Assembly: GCA_030533315.1 (NCBI GenBank) | Contig: JAUNJL010000099.1 | Location: forward strand, 1-6,887 | Reading direction: 5' to 3' | Source: Eubacteriales bacterium | GTDB taxonomy: Bacteria; Bacillota_A; Clostridia; Lachnospirales; Lachnospiraceae | DNA length: 6,887 bases | Shown: positions 1 through 6,162 of the stretch, one piece after another | Layout of the letters: the number at the start of each line of letters is the position of its first letter | How positions within the stretch are numbered: position 1 is the stretch's first letter | Made by a program: the position numbers and the translations under genes | The notes under the pieces: model-generated | What the model was told of the DNA's origin: nothing | Databases searched by the model: none | The model's input: only the letters and a program-made list of their open reading frames with translations

Positions 1-893
1 CCTTTGGGGCGGGACAGCTCCCAGGTCTCCATGGGAACCATCCACCTTCCGTCCAAGAGAAAAAGGACGTCTATGGAACGGCTGTTTTCCTGGACGGCCA
101 CTTTTGCCAGGAAGCTTTTTCCCCTTTTCTCCCAGGGAATTTCCCGGCCGTCCATGCGGAAGGACAAAAGCTGTACCCCCGCCCGGGTCTGTACTGAAAT
201 TTCCGGGATCTCTCCCGGGTTCAGCCGCTTTTTGTGTACCATGCGGACCTTCGGCCTTTTTTCATCCTTCCCGAAAGAAGACTCTTCAGAAGGGGAGGGA
301 ACCGCCGCAGGCGCGGCGGTGGGGGACGGTACGGCAGTCGGCCCAGCGGTGGGAGCCTTCGTGACCATCGGTGTCGGCGTCTGAAGGACTGAGGTGGGGG
401 ACGGCGCCGCAGTGTGAGTGGGCGCCGCAGTAGGGGACGGCGCTATAGTAGGCGGCGGTGTCACGACCGGGGATGCCTGGCCGCCGGTGCCTGCCCCGGC
501 GGGAGACGTTGTTTTTTGACCGGCAGGGTCTGACCCGGCAGAGGCGGGCCGGGAGGAAGACTCCCTCCCGGAAACGGCGTCCCCAAAGCCATCCCCGAAA
601 AGGCCGCCATCCCCCTCCGGCCAGGCCTGGACCGGCGGCGCCTCCTGCTCCTCCGGGACCGGCTGCTCTTGTTCCCTATCCATCTCTCGTTCCCAGGGCT
701 CCCATGCCTCCTGGGGCTCATCGGAGGACGACCCTGACATCTCGCCTCCCTCCCAGGCGGCTTCCAGCCCCTCCGTGGAGATCTCCACGTCAAAGCCCCC
801 AAACTCCTGTCCAAAAACCGCCGTCCCCATCAGCAGCAGGGCCGTCCCCAAGGCCCATGCCCCCTTCTTTCTCCATTTTTCCCCGTATCTCAT
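1..893 (-). CDS. Exported/membrane-anchored protein with acidic segment and Pro/Thr/Ala-rich linker (partial, C-terminus missing)
   Basis: The frame is open without a stop from the ATG at 893 to the left edge (297 complete codons), so the C-terminus lies outside the window. The start overlaps the stop of the upstream kinase as ATGA. An AGGAGG at 901-906, seven bases before the ATG, supports it strongly. Residues 5-10 are basic (KWRKK) and residues 11-28 are hydrophobic, which fits a signal peptide or N-terminal membrane anchor. Residues about 30-110 are acidic and Trp/Gly-rich. Residues about 140-200 form a low-complexity linker of TAAPSPT-like units. From about residue 212 the sequence turns into alternating polar/hydrophobic stretches (for example VQLLSFRMDGREIPW) typical of a beta-sandwich or Ig-like domain; that assignment is inference. 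No family is recognised with certainty. Coupling to a membrane kinase suggests a partner or substrate in the same envelope process, but this is not shown by the sequence. Confidence 0.82.
   Translation of the reverse strand, partial: MRYGEKWRKKGAWALGTALLLMGTAVFGQEFGGFDVEISTEGLEAAWEGGEMSGSSSDEPQEAWEPWEREMDREQEQPVPEEQEAPPVQAWPEGDGGLFGDGFGDAVSGRESSSRPASAGSDPAGQKTTSPAGAGTGGQASPVVTPPPTIAPSPTAAPTHTAAPSPTSVLQTPTPMVTKAPTAGPTAVPSPTAAPAAVPSPSEESSFGKDEKRPKVRMVHKKRLNPGEIPEISVQTRAGVQLLSFRMDGREIPWEKRGKSFLAKVAVQENSRSIDVLFLLDGRWMVPMETWELSRPK
293..476 (-). repeat. Pro/Thr/Ala low-complexity coding repeat (TAAPSPT-like units)
   Basis: This part of the exported protein contains reiterated units such as TIAPSPTAAPT, THTAAPSPT and TAVPSPTAAP. 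At DNA level the plus strand shows imperfect recurrences of a GGTGGGGGACGG / GTAGGGGACGGCGC motif near 317-330, 393-406 and 430-442. Such linkers in surface proteins usually space a folded domain away from the membrane or wall, may be glycosylated, and often vary in length between strains through slippage or recombination. Those roles are general knowledge applied by analogy. Confidence 0.7.
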
Positions 894-1969
894 CCCGCAC
901 CCTCCTGTTTTTCCTCCAAGCTTTCCTTCAGATCCTGGTTGGCCTCCAAAAGCCGCAGAAGATAGGACTGCTCCTCTTCACCGGTATAGCTTCGCAAAAG
1001 GGCGTGCAGCCCCTCCTCCACCCTTTCCAGGGCCTGCCTTTTTTTCTCCTGATCCGTCCCCCTCATATCCTCCCCATAATAAATCTCCGTAACCTCCGTA
1101 AAGGCCTGCCAAAAATCCGGTTTCCTCTCCGTCCCCAGAAGAGAGACTCCCAAAAGAGCCAAAAGCGACAGCCAGGTCAGCAGGGCTGCGGCCGCCTGTC
1201 TTCTCTTTCCCATCCCCTTTCTTATTTTTTCCAGAGCCTCCCCAGCCTCCTCCATGGTCTGATACCGCTTTCCCTCCTCCCTTTGGCAGCATTTTCTTAA
1301 AAAAAGCCAAAGAGCCGGAGCCCTCCAGTAATGGACCAGCTCCCTCTTTCCCATAAGGGCCCTCATGGTCTTTCCAAATCCATAAACGTCACTGGATCTG
1401 CCGATTCTTCCCTGAAACTGCTCCGGGGCCGCAAATTCTTTCGTCCCCTGACACAGGGCCAGCCCCTCAAAATATCCTGCGACCGCACTCCCAAAATCCA
1501 CCAGATACAGCTCTCCCCTGGGAGTCAGCATCAGATTCGCCGGTTTCAGGTCCCCATAATAAACCGGCGGCTTACGGCCGTGGAGATAGCCCAGCACCTG
1601 GACCATAGCAGCAGCCATCTCCAAAAGCTCCTCCGTCCCAAAGCGCCTCCCCTCCTGTAGCCACTGCCGGAGAGATTTTCCCCGAACGTACTCCATGACC
1701 AGATAGCAAAATTCTTCTTTTTCCACATAGTCCACCATCCGGGGCATCGCCGGGTGCTCCAGCAGACGCAGAAGCTTTGCCTCCCTTTTTTGGGACAGAG
1801 GGATCTCCTTCACCGCCCACAGGCACCCCAGCTCCAGGTCTCTTGCCAGATAAAGCTGTCCGTTCCCCCCGGAGCCGATGTGCTCCAAAATACAATATCT
1901 CCCCTTTAATATCTTACCGGTAAGATCCATCCACTCCACCACTTTCCCTGACCATTTTCCCTTACGCAT
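890..1969 (-). CDS. Transmembrane Ser/Thr protein kinase (Hanks type, non-RD)
   Basis: This 359-residue protein has an N-terminal Hanks-type kinase domain, one membrane segment and a C-terminal tail of about 80 residues, predicted outside the cell. Visible kinase landmarks are the glycine-rich loop GSGGNG (32-37), AVKE with the ATP-binding Lys54, a catalytic loop YGDLKPAN with Asp140, Lys142 and Asn145, the DFG motif (158-160), the APE motif (181-183) and SDVYGFG with Asp194. The HRD motif is YGD, so the enzyme lacks the arginine that normally couples to activation-loop phosphorylation (a non-RD kinase), but the catalytic residues are kept. A basic stretch (KGMGKRRQ) precedes the hydrophobic segment at about 258-279. 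The tail is charged and helical-looking, with no PASTA repeats. The stop overlaps the next gene as ATGA. The start is uncertain: the ATG at 1969 has no clear Shine-Dalgarno. Met14 (1930) lies just before the usual family opening LxGKxLxxRY and has GGAG three bases upstream, and GTG codons at residues 10/11 are also possible. Confidence 0.9.
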   Translation of the reverse strand: MRKGKWSGKVVEWMDLTGKILKGRYCILEHIGSGGNGQLYLARDLELGCLWAVKEIPLSQKREAKLLRLLEHPAMPRMVDYVEKEEFCYLVMEYVRGKSLRQWLQEGRRFGTEELLEMAAAMVQVLGYLHGRKPPVYYGDLKPANLMLTPRGELYLVDFGSAVAGYFEGLALCQGTKEFAAPEQFQGRIGRSSDVYGFGKTMRALMGKRELVHYWRAPALWLFLRKCCQREEGKRYQTMEEAGEALEKIRKGMGKRRQAAAALLTWLSLLALLGVSLLGTERKPDFWQAFTEVTEIYYGEDMRGTDQEKKRQALERVEEGLHALLRSYTGEEEQSYLLRLLEANQDLKESLEEKQEGAG

Positions 1970-2101
1970 AAAAATCGTTTTTCGTCAACGCCATTTTCCA
2001 TCATAAAGCCCGTCCTCTATCAAAAACGATAAAAGCGTTCTCCACCACACTTTGAAATTCTCTTTCGTCACAGTCTGAAAATCCCGGCGAACTGCCGGCT
2101 T

Positions 2102-2128
2102 AGAAATAAAAAGACGATCCTACGGATC
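2102..2128 (-). promoter_or_regulatory. Possible attenuator-like hairpin and T-run just after the kinase promoter
   Basis: On the minus strand GATCC-GTA-GGATC (2128 to 2116) can fold into a 5-bp stem with a 3-nt loop. After GTC it is followed by TTTTTATTTC. It lies only about 12 bases after the predicted transcription start. The stem is short, so this may be chance; if real it could cause early termination or pausing. Confidence 0.3.
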
Positions 2129-2146
2129 CAATTCCGATAATGTTTG

Positions 2147-2175
2147 ATTATAGCACAGCCTCCGCCATTTGAAAA
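2147..2175 (-). promoter_or_regulatory. Predicted sigma-A promoter with extended -10 for the kinase operon
   Basis: On the minus strand there is a perfect TATAAT (2152 to 2147) preceded by TGC, giving the extended -10 pattern TGnTATAAT. A weak -35, TTTTCA (2175 to 2170, 4 of 6 consensus bases), sits 17 bases upstream. Transcription would start near 2140 and leave a leader of about 170 nt before the annotated kinase start. Confidence 0.65.
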
Positions 2176-2284
2176 GCCCATCTTTTGTGACCCTTCCCCA
2201 CTCCAGCCGCCCCATCCGTCATTCGCGTTTCCCAGCAAAAAATCTCCCCGCCCTGTACAAAAGAACGGCCCGGAAGGCGCACGC

Positions 2285-2325
2285 AAGAAAGAAAAGCGGC
2301 AGGAGCCCTGCCGGGTACCTGCCGC
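2285..2325 (-). terminator. Intrinsic terminator downstream of argS
   Basis: It begins about 25 bases after the argS stop on the minus strand. A perfect 7-bp stem CGGCAGG-GCT-CCTGCCG (2313 to 2297) is followed by C and then TTTTCTTTCTT. An alternative 8-bp stem pairs GCGGCAGG (2325 to 2318) with the same 3' arm CCTGCCGC (2303 to 2296) across a 14-nt loop. Both forms abut the T-run. Confidence 0.85.
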
Positions 2326-2348
2326 ACTGATCTCAAATCGATTTTTTC

Positions 2349-4115
2349 TTACATTTTTTCTGGAGCCGAAAAGCCCAGAAGCTGGATGCTGGTCTCCAGA
2401 ATGCGCTTTGTCAAAGCGAGAAGACGGATGTAGGACTGCTTCCTCCCCTTGTCCTCCTCGCTGAGGATCCTGGTCTCATGATAAAAGCTGTTGAAAGCGT
2501 TGGAAACCTCGTAGATATAGGCACAGATCCTGTGAGGCGCCTTTTCCTCAAAGGCACTCTCCACCGTCGTCCCAAATCCGGTAAGCTGGAGCATCAGATT
2601 CTTTTCGCTGGTGCTCTCTGCGGGAAGAAGACTGCCCGCCTCCGCATCTCCTCCCTCCTGAGCAAAACGGGCAAGGATGGATTTTATGCGAACGATGGTA
2701 TACAGGATGTACGGGCCGGTATTTCCCTCGAAGGAGGTAAAGCGGTCGATGTCAAAAATATAGTCCTTCGTAGCCTGGTTTGACAGATCCCCGTACTTGA
2801 TGGCGGAAAGTCCCACAATCTTCGCCGTCTCCTGGGCGTCCTTGTCCCTGACGCTTCGGTTTTCCACGATCTTCGTGAACATTTCCCCTTCAATGTCCCC
2901 GATCAGGTTTTCCAGCCGCATCACACCGCCCTCCCGCGTCTTGAAGGGCTTGCCGTCCTTTCCATTCATGGTGCCAAAACCCAGGAAGGAAAGCTTCGTG
3001 TCCTCCTTCACCAGGCCGGTCTTTCTGGCACACCGGAAAACCTGGATAAAGTGCAGCTCCTGACGCTTGTCCACAACATAAAGGATCTCGTCCGGCTCAA
3101 ACAGCTTCATCCGCTCCACGATGGTGGCCAGATCCGTGGTGGTATACAGGGAAGCACCGTCCGATTTCAGAAGAATGCAGGGAGGAATCTCCTTGGTATC
3201 TCCCTCCTCCTTCACATCCACCACAAGGGCTCCCTGATCCTCGTAGGCATAGCCCTCCTCCTTCATCCTCTGCACCATGTCCGGGATGTAGGGCTGTGCG
3301 TCAGACTCCTTTTTCCAAAGGTCGAAGGTGACGTCCAGCCGGGCATAATTCCTCTTCAGATCCGTCACGGAAACCTCCATGATGTGGTTCCACAGAGCCA
3401 TATACCCCGGCTTTCCCTGCTGCAGAAGATGGGTGGCCTCCAGGGCCTCCGCCCGGAAGGCCTCGTCCTTTTTTGACTTCTCGCTGGCACAGGGATAGAT
3501 CTCCTCCAGCTCACCGATGGTAAAGGGCGCCTCCCCGGGATATTCCCCGTCGTAGCCCTCGTCGAAATAGACAAGCTCCGGCTTCCGGTGCCTCAACTCC
3601 GTGATGATCAATCCCATCTGCAGTCCCCAGTCCCCCAGATGCACGTCTCCGATCACCTTGTGTCCCAGGTACCTGCCGATCCGCTTGATGCTCTCCCCGA
3701 TGATGGCAGAACGAAGGTGCCCCACGTGAAGGGGCTTGGCCACGTTTGGTCCCCCGTAATCGATGATGATGGTCTTGGGCTTTTTTGCCGCATCAACGGA
3801 AAGCTTCTCATCCGTCTCCATTTCCTTCAGGTATTCCGCCAAAAAGTCCTCCCTCAGCTTCAGATTGATAAAGCCCGGCTTTACCATCTCCACCATGGAA
3901 AACACCTGGGAATCCTTCAGCTGCTCCACCACCTCCGAGGCGATCTGGAAGGGGGCTTTTTTGTACGCCTTGGCCCCCGCCATGGCCCCATTACACTGAA
4001 ATTCACAGAGATCCGGCCGGTTGGATACAGCCACCCTCCCGTAGGAGGGGTCATAACCAGCCCTTTCAAATGCAGCGGAAAGCTCCTCCGCCATAAGTTC
4101 CATTACTTTTTTCAT
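2349..4115 (-). CDS. argS: Arginyl-tRNA synthetase
   Basis: This class I aminoacyl-tRNA synthetase charges tRNA-Arg with arginine using ATP in the cytoplasm and is essential for translation. The chosen start gives 588 residues, a usual length. The N-terminal additional domain is present, with SNRPDLCEFQCNGAMA at about residues 31-46. The HIGH signature appears as KPLHVGHLRSAIIG (HVGH at 130-133). The KMSKS-equivalent loop is GKDGKPFKTREGG (about 385-397), the divergent form typical of ArgRS. A DALR-type anticodon-binding domain fills the last 120 or so residues (from GPYILYTIVRIKSILARF to the end LLGFSAPEKM). The open frame continues upstream to 4196, but those 27 residues do not resemble ArgRS. 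The ATG at 4115 begins MKKVMELMAEEL, as family members do, and has AGGAG at 4127-4131, a rather long 11 bases away. An intrinsic terminator follows. Its upstream neighbour on the same strand is a surface-protein gene 161 bases away; no strong promoter is visible between them. Confidence 0.97.
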   Translation of the reverse strand: MKKVMELMAEELSAAFERAGYDPSYGRVAVSNRPDLCEFQCNGAMAGAKAYKKAPFQIASEVVEQLKDSQVFSMVEMVKPGFINLKLREDFLAEYLKEMETDEKLSVDAAKKPKTIIIDYGGPNVAKPLHVGHLRSAIIGESIKRIGRYLGHKVIGDVHLGDWGLQMGLIITELRHRKPELVYFDEGYDGEYPGEAPFTIGELEEIYPCASEKSKKDEAFRAEALEATHLLQQGKPGYMALWNHIMEVSVTDLKRNYARLDVTFDLWKKESDAQPYIPDMVQRMKEEGYAYEDQGALVVDVKEEGDTKEIPPCILLKSDGASLYTTTDLATIVERMKLFEPDEILYVVDKRQELHFIQVFRCARKTGLVKEDTKLSFLGFGTMNGKDGKPFKTREGGVMRLENLIGDIEGEMFTKIVENRSVRDKDAQETAKIVGLSAIKYGDLSNQATKDYIFDIDRFTSFEGNTGPYILYTIVRIKSILARFAQEGGDAEAGSLLPAESTSEKNLMLQLTGFGTTVESAFEEKAPHRICAYIYEVSNAFNSFYHETRILSEEDKGRKQSYIRLLALTKRILETSIQLLGFSAPEKM

Positions 4116-4143
4116 AACAACTCTGACTCCTGAACTGCCATAG

Positions 4144-4183
4144 GCAAAAACCTGAAAAGACCGCCTGGAGGGCCCGTTTTTGC
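4144..4183 (-). promoter_or_regulatory. Inverted repeat in the argS leader
   Basis: Perfect 8-base arms GCAAAAAC and GTTTTTGC (4144-4151 and 4176-4183) flank a 24-base middle and end about 30 bases upstream of the argS start. As RNA this would form a stem close to the ribosome binding site. Its role is unknown. I see no T-box sequence (the TGGNACC-type element is absent). Confidence 0.4.
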
Positions 4184-4204
4184 ACATGGCCATCATTTTC
4201 TAAG

Positions 4205-4229
4205 GGCCGGCGCCGCAAATGCGCCGGCC
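4205..4229 (-). other. GC-rich hairpin between the transglutaminase-like gene and argS
   Basis: A perfect 9-bp stem, GGCCGGCGC paired with GCGCCGGCC, encloses a 7-nt loop. It lies about 47 bases after the stop of the transglutaminase-like gene. There is no T-run on the minus strand (it continues CTTAGAAAATG), and the other strand continues TGGCTAAACAG, so it is not a canonical intrinsic terminator in either direction. It could be a weak terminator, a 3'-end stabiliser of the upstream message, or a processing site. Confidence 0.6.
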
Positions 4230-4276
4230 TGGCTAAACAGTTACTCACATTCTCCTGGGTTCCCCGCAGTCCAGCC

Positions 4277-5080
4277 TTACACTGGGATGCGCAGGATCGC
4301 AGAAAGAGGATATACGCCGTATCTGGTTCCAAAATACTGTGCGTAATTTTTTGCCTCCGCAAACAGGGGATCGTAGCAAAGCCCATTGACCTCCGCCCAG
4401 GCGTGTCCTCCCTGACCCTTGCTGTCCACACAGACGTTGACATTTTTGTAGCCCACAGCCTTTGCCAGATAGGCGAAAGCCGCTGCGTCGGAGAAGCAAT
4501 TGCCTCCTCCCAAAAGGAAATGATCATCCGCATAAACAGCCGGCCATCCCTCAAAATTGCTGAACTGACGCCTGGTCACGTAGGGCTTTCGGATCACCCA
4601 GTCGAAGCAGACCTTCAGCTTATAGGAATCACTCATCTGGTTATTGGTGATCTGGGCCACGATTTCCCTTGCCCTCTCCATAACGGCAAAATTCCTGGCC
4701 TCCGTTTCCGGCAGCCTCTTTCCATTGGCATAGTAATAATTGTTCCCCAGCTTCTTTACCTGCAGGACGCCCTTCTCATTCAGATAGTAGATCTTCCTTC
4801 CCACCTTCTGCGTTCCAGTGAGCCTGACTCCCCGGATGTTGAAAAGATACGTCTTCTCGTGAACCTTTTTCAGCCCGGTGAGATACTTTCCCCTTCTGTA
4901 ATAACGCTTTTTTCCGCTGGGGAAAGTGTACCATCCATTGAACGGTTTTTTCTTTGATACGGAAACCTTCTTGCTGGACTTTGCCGCAGCCATCGTCCTT
5001 GTGGGGGCAAAGGCTGTCCCGGCAAAAAGAACACAGAGCAGCAAAAACAATATCCTCTTCTTCCACGCCATCCTTTTCAT
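4277..5080 (-). CDS. Secreted cell-wall-binding-repeat protein with transglutaminase-like domain
   Basis: This 267-residue protein has three parts. Residues 1-32 are a signal peptide: basic MKRMAWKKR, then a hydrophobic core, with probable cleavage near TMAAA. Residues about 46-123 carry aromatic/glycine repeats (NGWYTFPSGKKRYY, KTYLFNIRGV, KIYYLNEKGV, NYYYANGK) of the cell-wall/choline-binding repeat type. Residues about 130-245 form a transglutaminase-like (papain-fold) domain with an apparent catalytic triad: Cys195 in GGGNCFSDAA, His226 in GGHAWAEV and Asp237 in CYDPLF. Members of this superfamily act as cysteine peptidases or cross-linking enzymes; which applies here cannot be told. The start has GGAGG eight bases upstream (5089-5093). 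The gene begins 19 bases after the preceding surface-protein gene and has no promoter in that gap, so the two are co-transcribed. It probably acts on the cell surface, on peptidoglycan-associated or protein substrates (inference). Confidence 0.9.
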   Translation of the reverse strand: MKRMAWKKRILFLLLCVLFAGTAFAPTRTMAAAKSSKKVSVSKKKPFNGWYTFPSGKKRYYRRGKYLTGLKKVHEKTYLFNIRGVRLTGTQKVGRKIYYLNEKGVLQVKKLGNNYYYANGKRLPETEARNFAVMERAREIVAQITNNQMSDSYKLKVCFDWVIRKPYVTRRQFSNFEGWPAVYADDHFLLGGGNCFSDAAAFAYLAKAVGYKNVNVCVDSKGQGGHAWAEVNGLCYDPLFAEAKNYAQYFGTRYGVYPLSAILRIPV

Positions 5081-5099
5081 CTTTCGTTCCTCCCTAACC

Positions 5100-5912
5100 T
5101 TAAGCCGCCATGGCCCCGATCACGATCTCCTTTCCGCTTCCATTGTACCGGAAAATATTCAGCACAAAATTGTCGTAATGCAGGATATATTCATTCCCTA
5201 CAGATTCGGGGGCGTAGCAGCCGTGAATCTTGACCGTCTTCTTGGGACTTCCCAGGAGCTTGCGGATGGTAGAAGCATCCTTCTCATAGCCGGCGGCACT
5301 GTTCAGCTGCCTGGACCTTGCCTTGTCATACACACCGTTTTTCTTGTTGAACGCATAAAACTTCGTGCCCTTGACAAAGATCCCTCTCGCCATATTTCCG
5401 TCTGCACCAAAGCCATAGGTTTTTCCCTTCACCTTCTTCAAACCGATCTCACAGACGCCGTTCACGGTTTTGCCTGTGCAGGCCGCCCCGTTCTTCCCAA
5501 AATAATAACGGTTCGTCACCGTCTTTCTTCCTTTTTTCACCTTCGCGCTGCAAAATCTATTTTTGATCATCCTGCCCTGGGTGTCAAAACCGTAATATTT
5601 TCCGCCGATCTTTTTCACCAGGGTCTTCTGTGCCGCCGTGGCCGCACAGGCCTGCCCATTCTTAGCAAAATAATAGCGGTTCGTCACCGTCTTACCGTTT
5701 TCGGTGGCCGTAACGTTTCTCCAGCCAGTCTGCCTCTTCCCCTCTATGTAGCAGCAAAGCTTTCCGTTCTCCCGAACCAGCCCGTCCTTTACGGCAGTCT
5801 CCGCCTGCACGGCTTCCTCCCCGTACACGACTGCGGGCATCTGGAGGACCGCCGGTGTTTCCACCATCATCATGCACAACACTCCGGCAAAGGCTTTCTT
5901 CCACTTATTCAT
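5100..5912 (-). CDS. Secreted cell-wall-binding-repeat protein with C-terminal BamE/BLIP-like domain
   Basis: This 270-residue protein starts at the ATG at 5912, where AGGAG lies seven bases upstream. The open frame continues to 6053, but that 47-residue extension is Arg/Lys-rich, overlaps the promoter and would mask the signal peptide. Residues 1-31 are a signal peptide (MNKWKKAFAG, hydrophobic core, cleavage near VVYG). Residues about 44-195 hold cell-wall-binding repeats with the pattern GKxYGFxxxGxM. They include a duplicated block TVTNRYYFxKNGxAC at about 75-89 and 131-145. The C-terminal 60 residues (STIRKLLGSPKKT ... EYILHYDNFVLNIF ... GKEIVIGAM) resemble small domains often found at the end of Lachnospiraceae surface proteins, with an 'LGxPxxT' start recalling BamE/BLIP-like folds. 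That fold assignment is inference. No catalytic residues are recognised, so a binding role at the cell wall is the safest description. It is the first gene of a two-gene operon. Confidence 0.88.
   Translation of the reverse strand: MNKWKKAFAGVLCMMMVETPAVLQMPAVVYGEEAVQAETAVKDGLVRENGKLCCYIEGKRQTGWRNVTATENGKTVTNRYYFAKNGQACAATAAQKTLVKKIGGKYYGFDTQGRMIKNRFCSAKVKKGRKTVTNRYYFGKNGAACTGKTVNGVCEIGLKKVKGKTYGFGADGNMARGIFVKGTKFYAFNKKNGVYDKARSRQLNSAAGYEKDASTIRKLLGSPKKTVKIHGCYAPESVGNEYILHYDNFVLNIFRYNGSGKEIVIGAMAA
5481..5693 (-). repeat. Internal direct duplication within the wall-binding gene (copies 5481-5525 and 5649-5693)
   Basis: Two segments of about 45 bases lie 168 bases (56 codons) apart. Within them, 5498-5525 and 5666-5693 match at 27 of 28 positions. 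They encode the repeated TVTNRYYFxKNG block. The spacing is a whole number of codons, so the unit can expand or contract without breaking the frame. Confidence 0.85.
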
Positions 5913-5953
5913 TTTTCTTCTCCTTTCGTTGCACCCTCTTTGTACCAGACAGC

Positions 5954-5980
5954 AGGCCTGGCATCCCTGCCACCAGGCCT
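5954..5980 (-). promoter_or_regulatory. Stable hairpin in the leader of the surface-protein operon
   Basis: Perfect 8-base arms AGGCCTGG and CCAGGCCT flank an 11-base loop. An alternative fold pairs TGGCA with TGCCA around GGGA and then AGGCC with GGCCT, leaving a 3-nt bulge. It sits in the middle of the predicted leader of about 105 nt, roughly 40 bases before the start codon, with no T-run after it. It could influence mRNA stability or translation. I do not recognise a known riboswitch class. Confidence 0.5.
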
Positions 5981-6024
5981 CCTTTTCTTCACGCCTCAGC
6001 TCTTTGCGCCTGGGCTTCTTTTCC

Positions 6025-6053
6025 ATTATAATACCCAATCTCCTCCGTGGCAA
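6025..6053 (-). promoter_or_regulatory. Near-consensus sigma-A promoter for the surface-protein operon
   Basis: The minus strand carries TTGCCA (6053 to 6048, 5 of 6 consensus bases), a 17-base spacer and a perfect TATAAT (6030 to 6025). Transcription would begin near 6018. This supports the downstream start at 5912 rather than the longer open frame, whose first codons overlap the promoter itself. Confidence 0.85.
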
Positions 6054-6162
6054 ACCTTTTATGAAGAAAAAAGCTTAATTTGGAAACCATCTGGGCTAAG
6101 TGGGAGAAAATGCCCCGCCACCACCGCCAAAAACACGCCTGGAAAGTTTATTCCCAAATTTC

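Larger units (their letters stand above)
1970..2348. other. Intergenic region between argS and the kinase gene
   Basis: This 379-base stretch has no credible gene. Read on the minus strand it holds, in order, the argS terminator (2285-2325), a span with no recognisable signal (about 2176-2284), the kinase promoter (2147-2175), a small hairpin plus T-run (2102-2128), a second small hairpin CCGGC-5 nt-GCCGG (2084-2098), and the rest of a leader of about 170 nt ending at the kinase start. No riboswitch or T-box consensus is recognisable in the leader. Confidence 0.7.

Noticed and set aside
461..814. Arg/Pro-rich open frame on the minus strand and long open frames on the plus strand at 4-384 and 458-1300
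   Set aside because: They overlap the coupled exported-protein gene and the kinase in other frames. Their Arg/Pro/Ser-rich composition is typical of shadow frames in GC-rich coding DNA.
1906..2004. Small upstream frame of 32 residues starting MMENGVDEKRF in the kinase leader
   Set aside because: It overlaps the kinase start out of frame, has only a weak GAGG nine bases upstream, and shows no recognisable protein feature.
2068..2336. Minus-strand frames of 62-72 residues between argS and the kinase
   Set aside because: They run through the argS terminator or the kinase promoter, have odd composition and no convincing ribosome binding site.
4205..4229. Intrinsic terminator after the transglutaminase-like gene
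   Set aside because: The stem is strong but neither strand has a T-run after it, so I list it only as a hairpin.
4116..4276. T-box leader for argS
   Set aside because: The conserved antiterminator sequence and a terminator are absent, and the space (161 bases) is short for one.
5920..6018. Possible c-di-GMP (GEMM) riboswitch in the surface-protein leader because of a CGCAAAG string
   Set aside because: The rest of the GEMM core and its paired helices could not be found, and the leader is short.
5913..6053. 47-residue N-terminal extension of the wall-binding protein
   Set aside because: Its codons overlap the promoter -35/-10 region and the leader hairpin, and it would hide a good signal peptide; the ATG at 5912 has a strong Shine-Dalgarno sequence.
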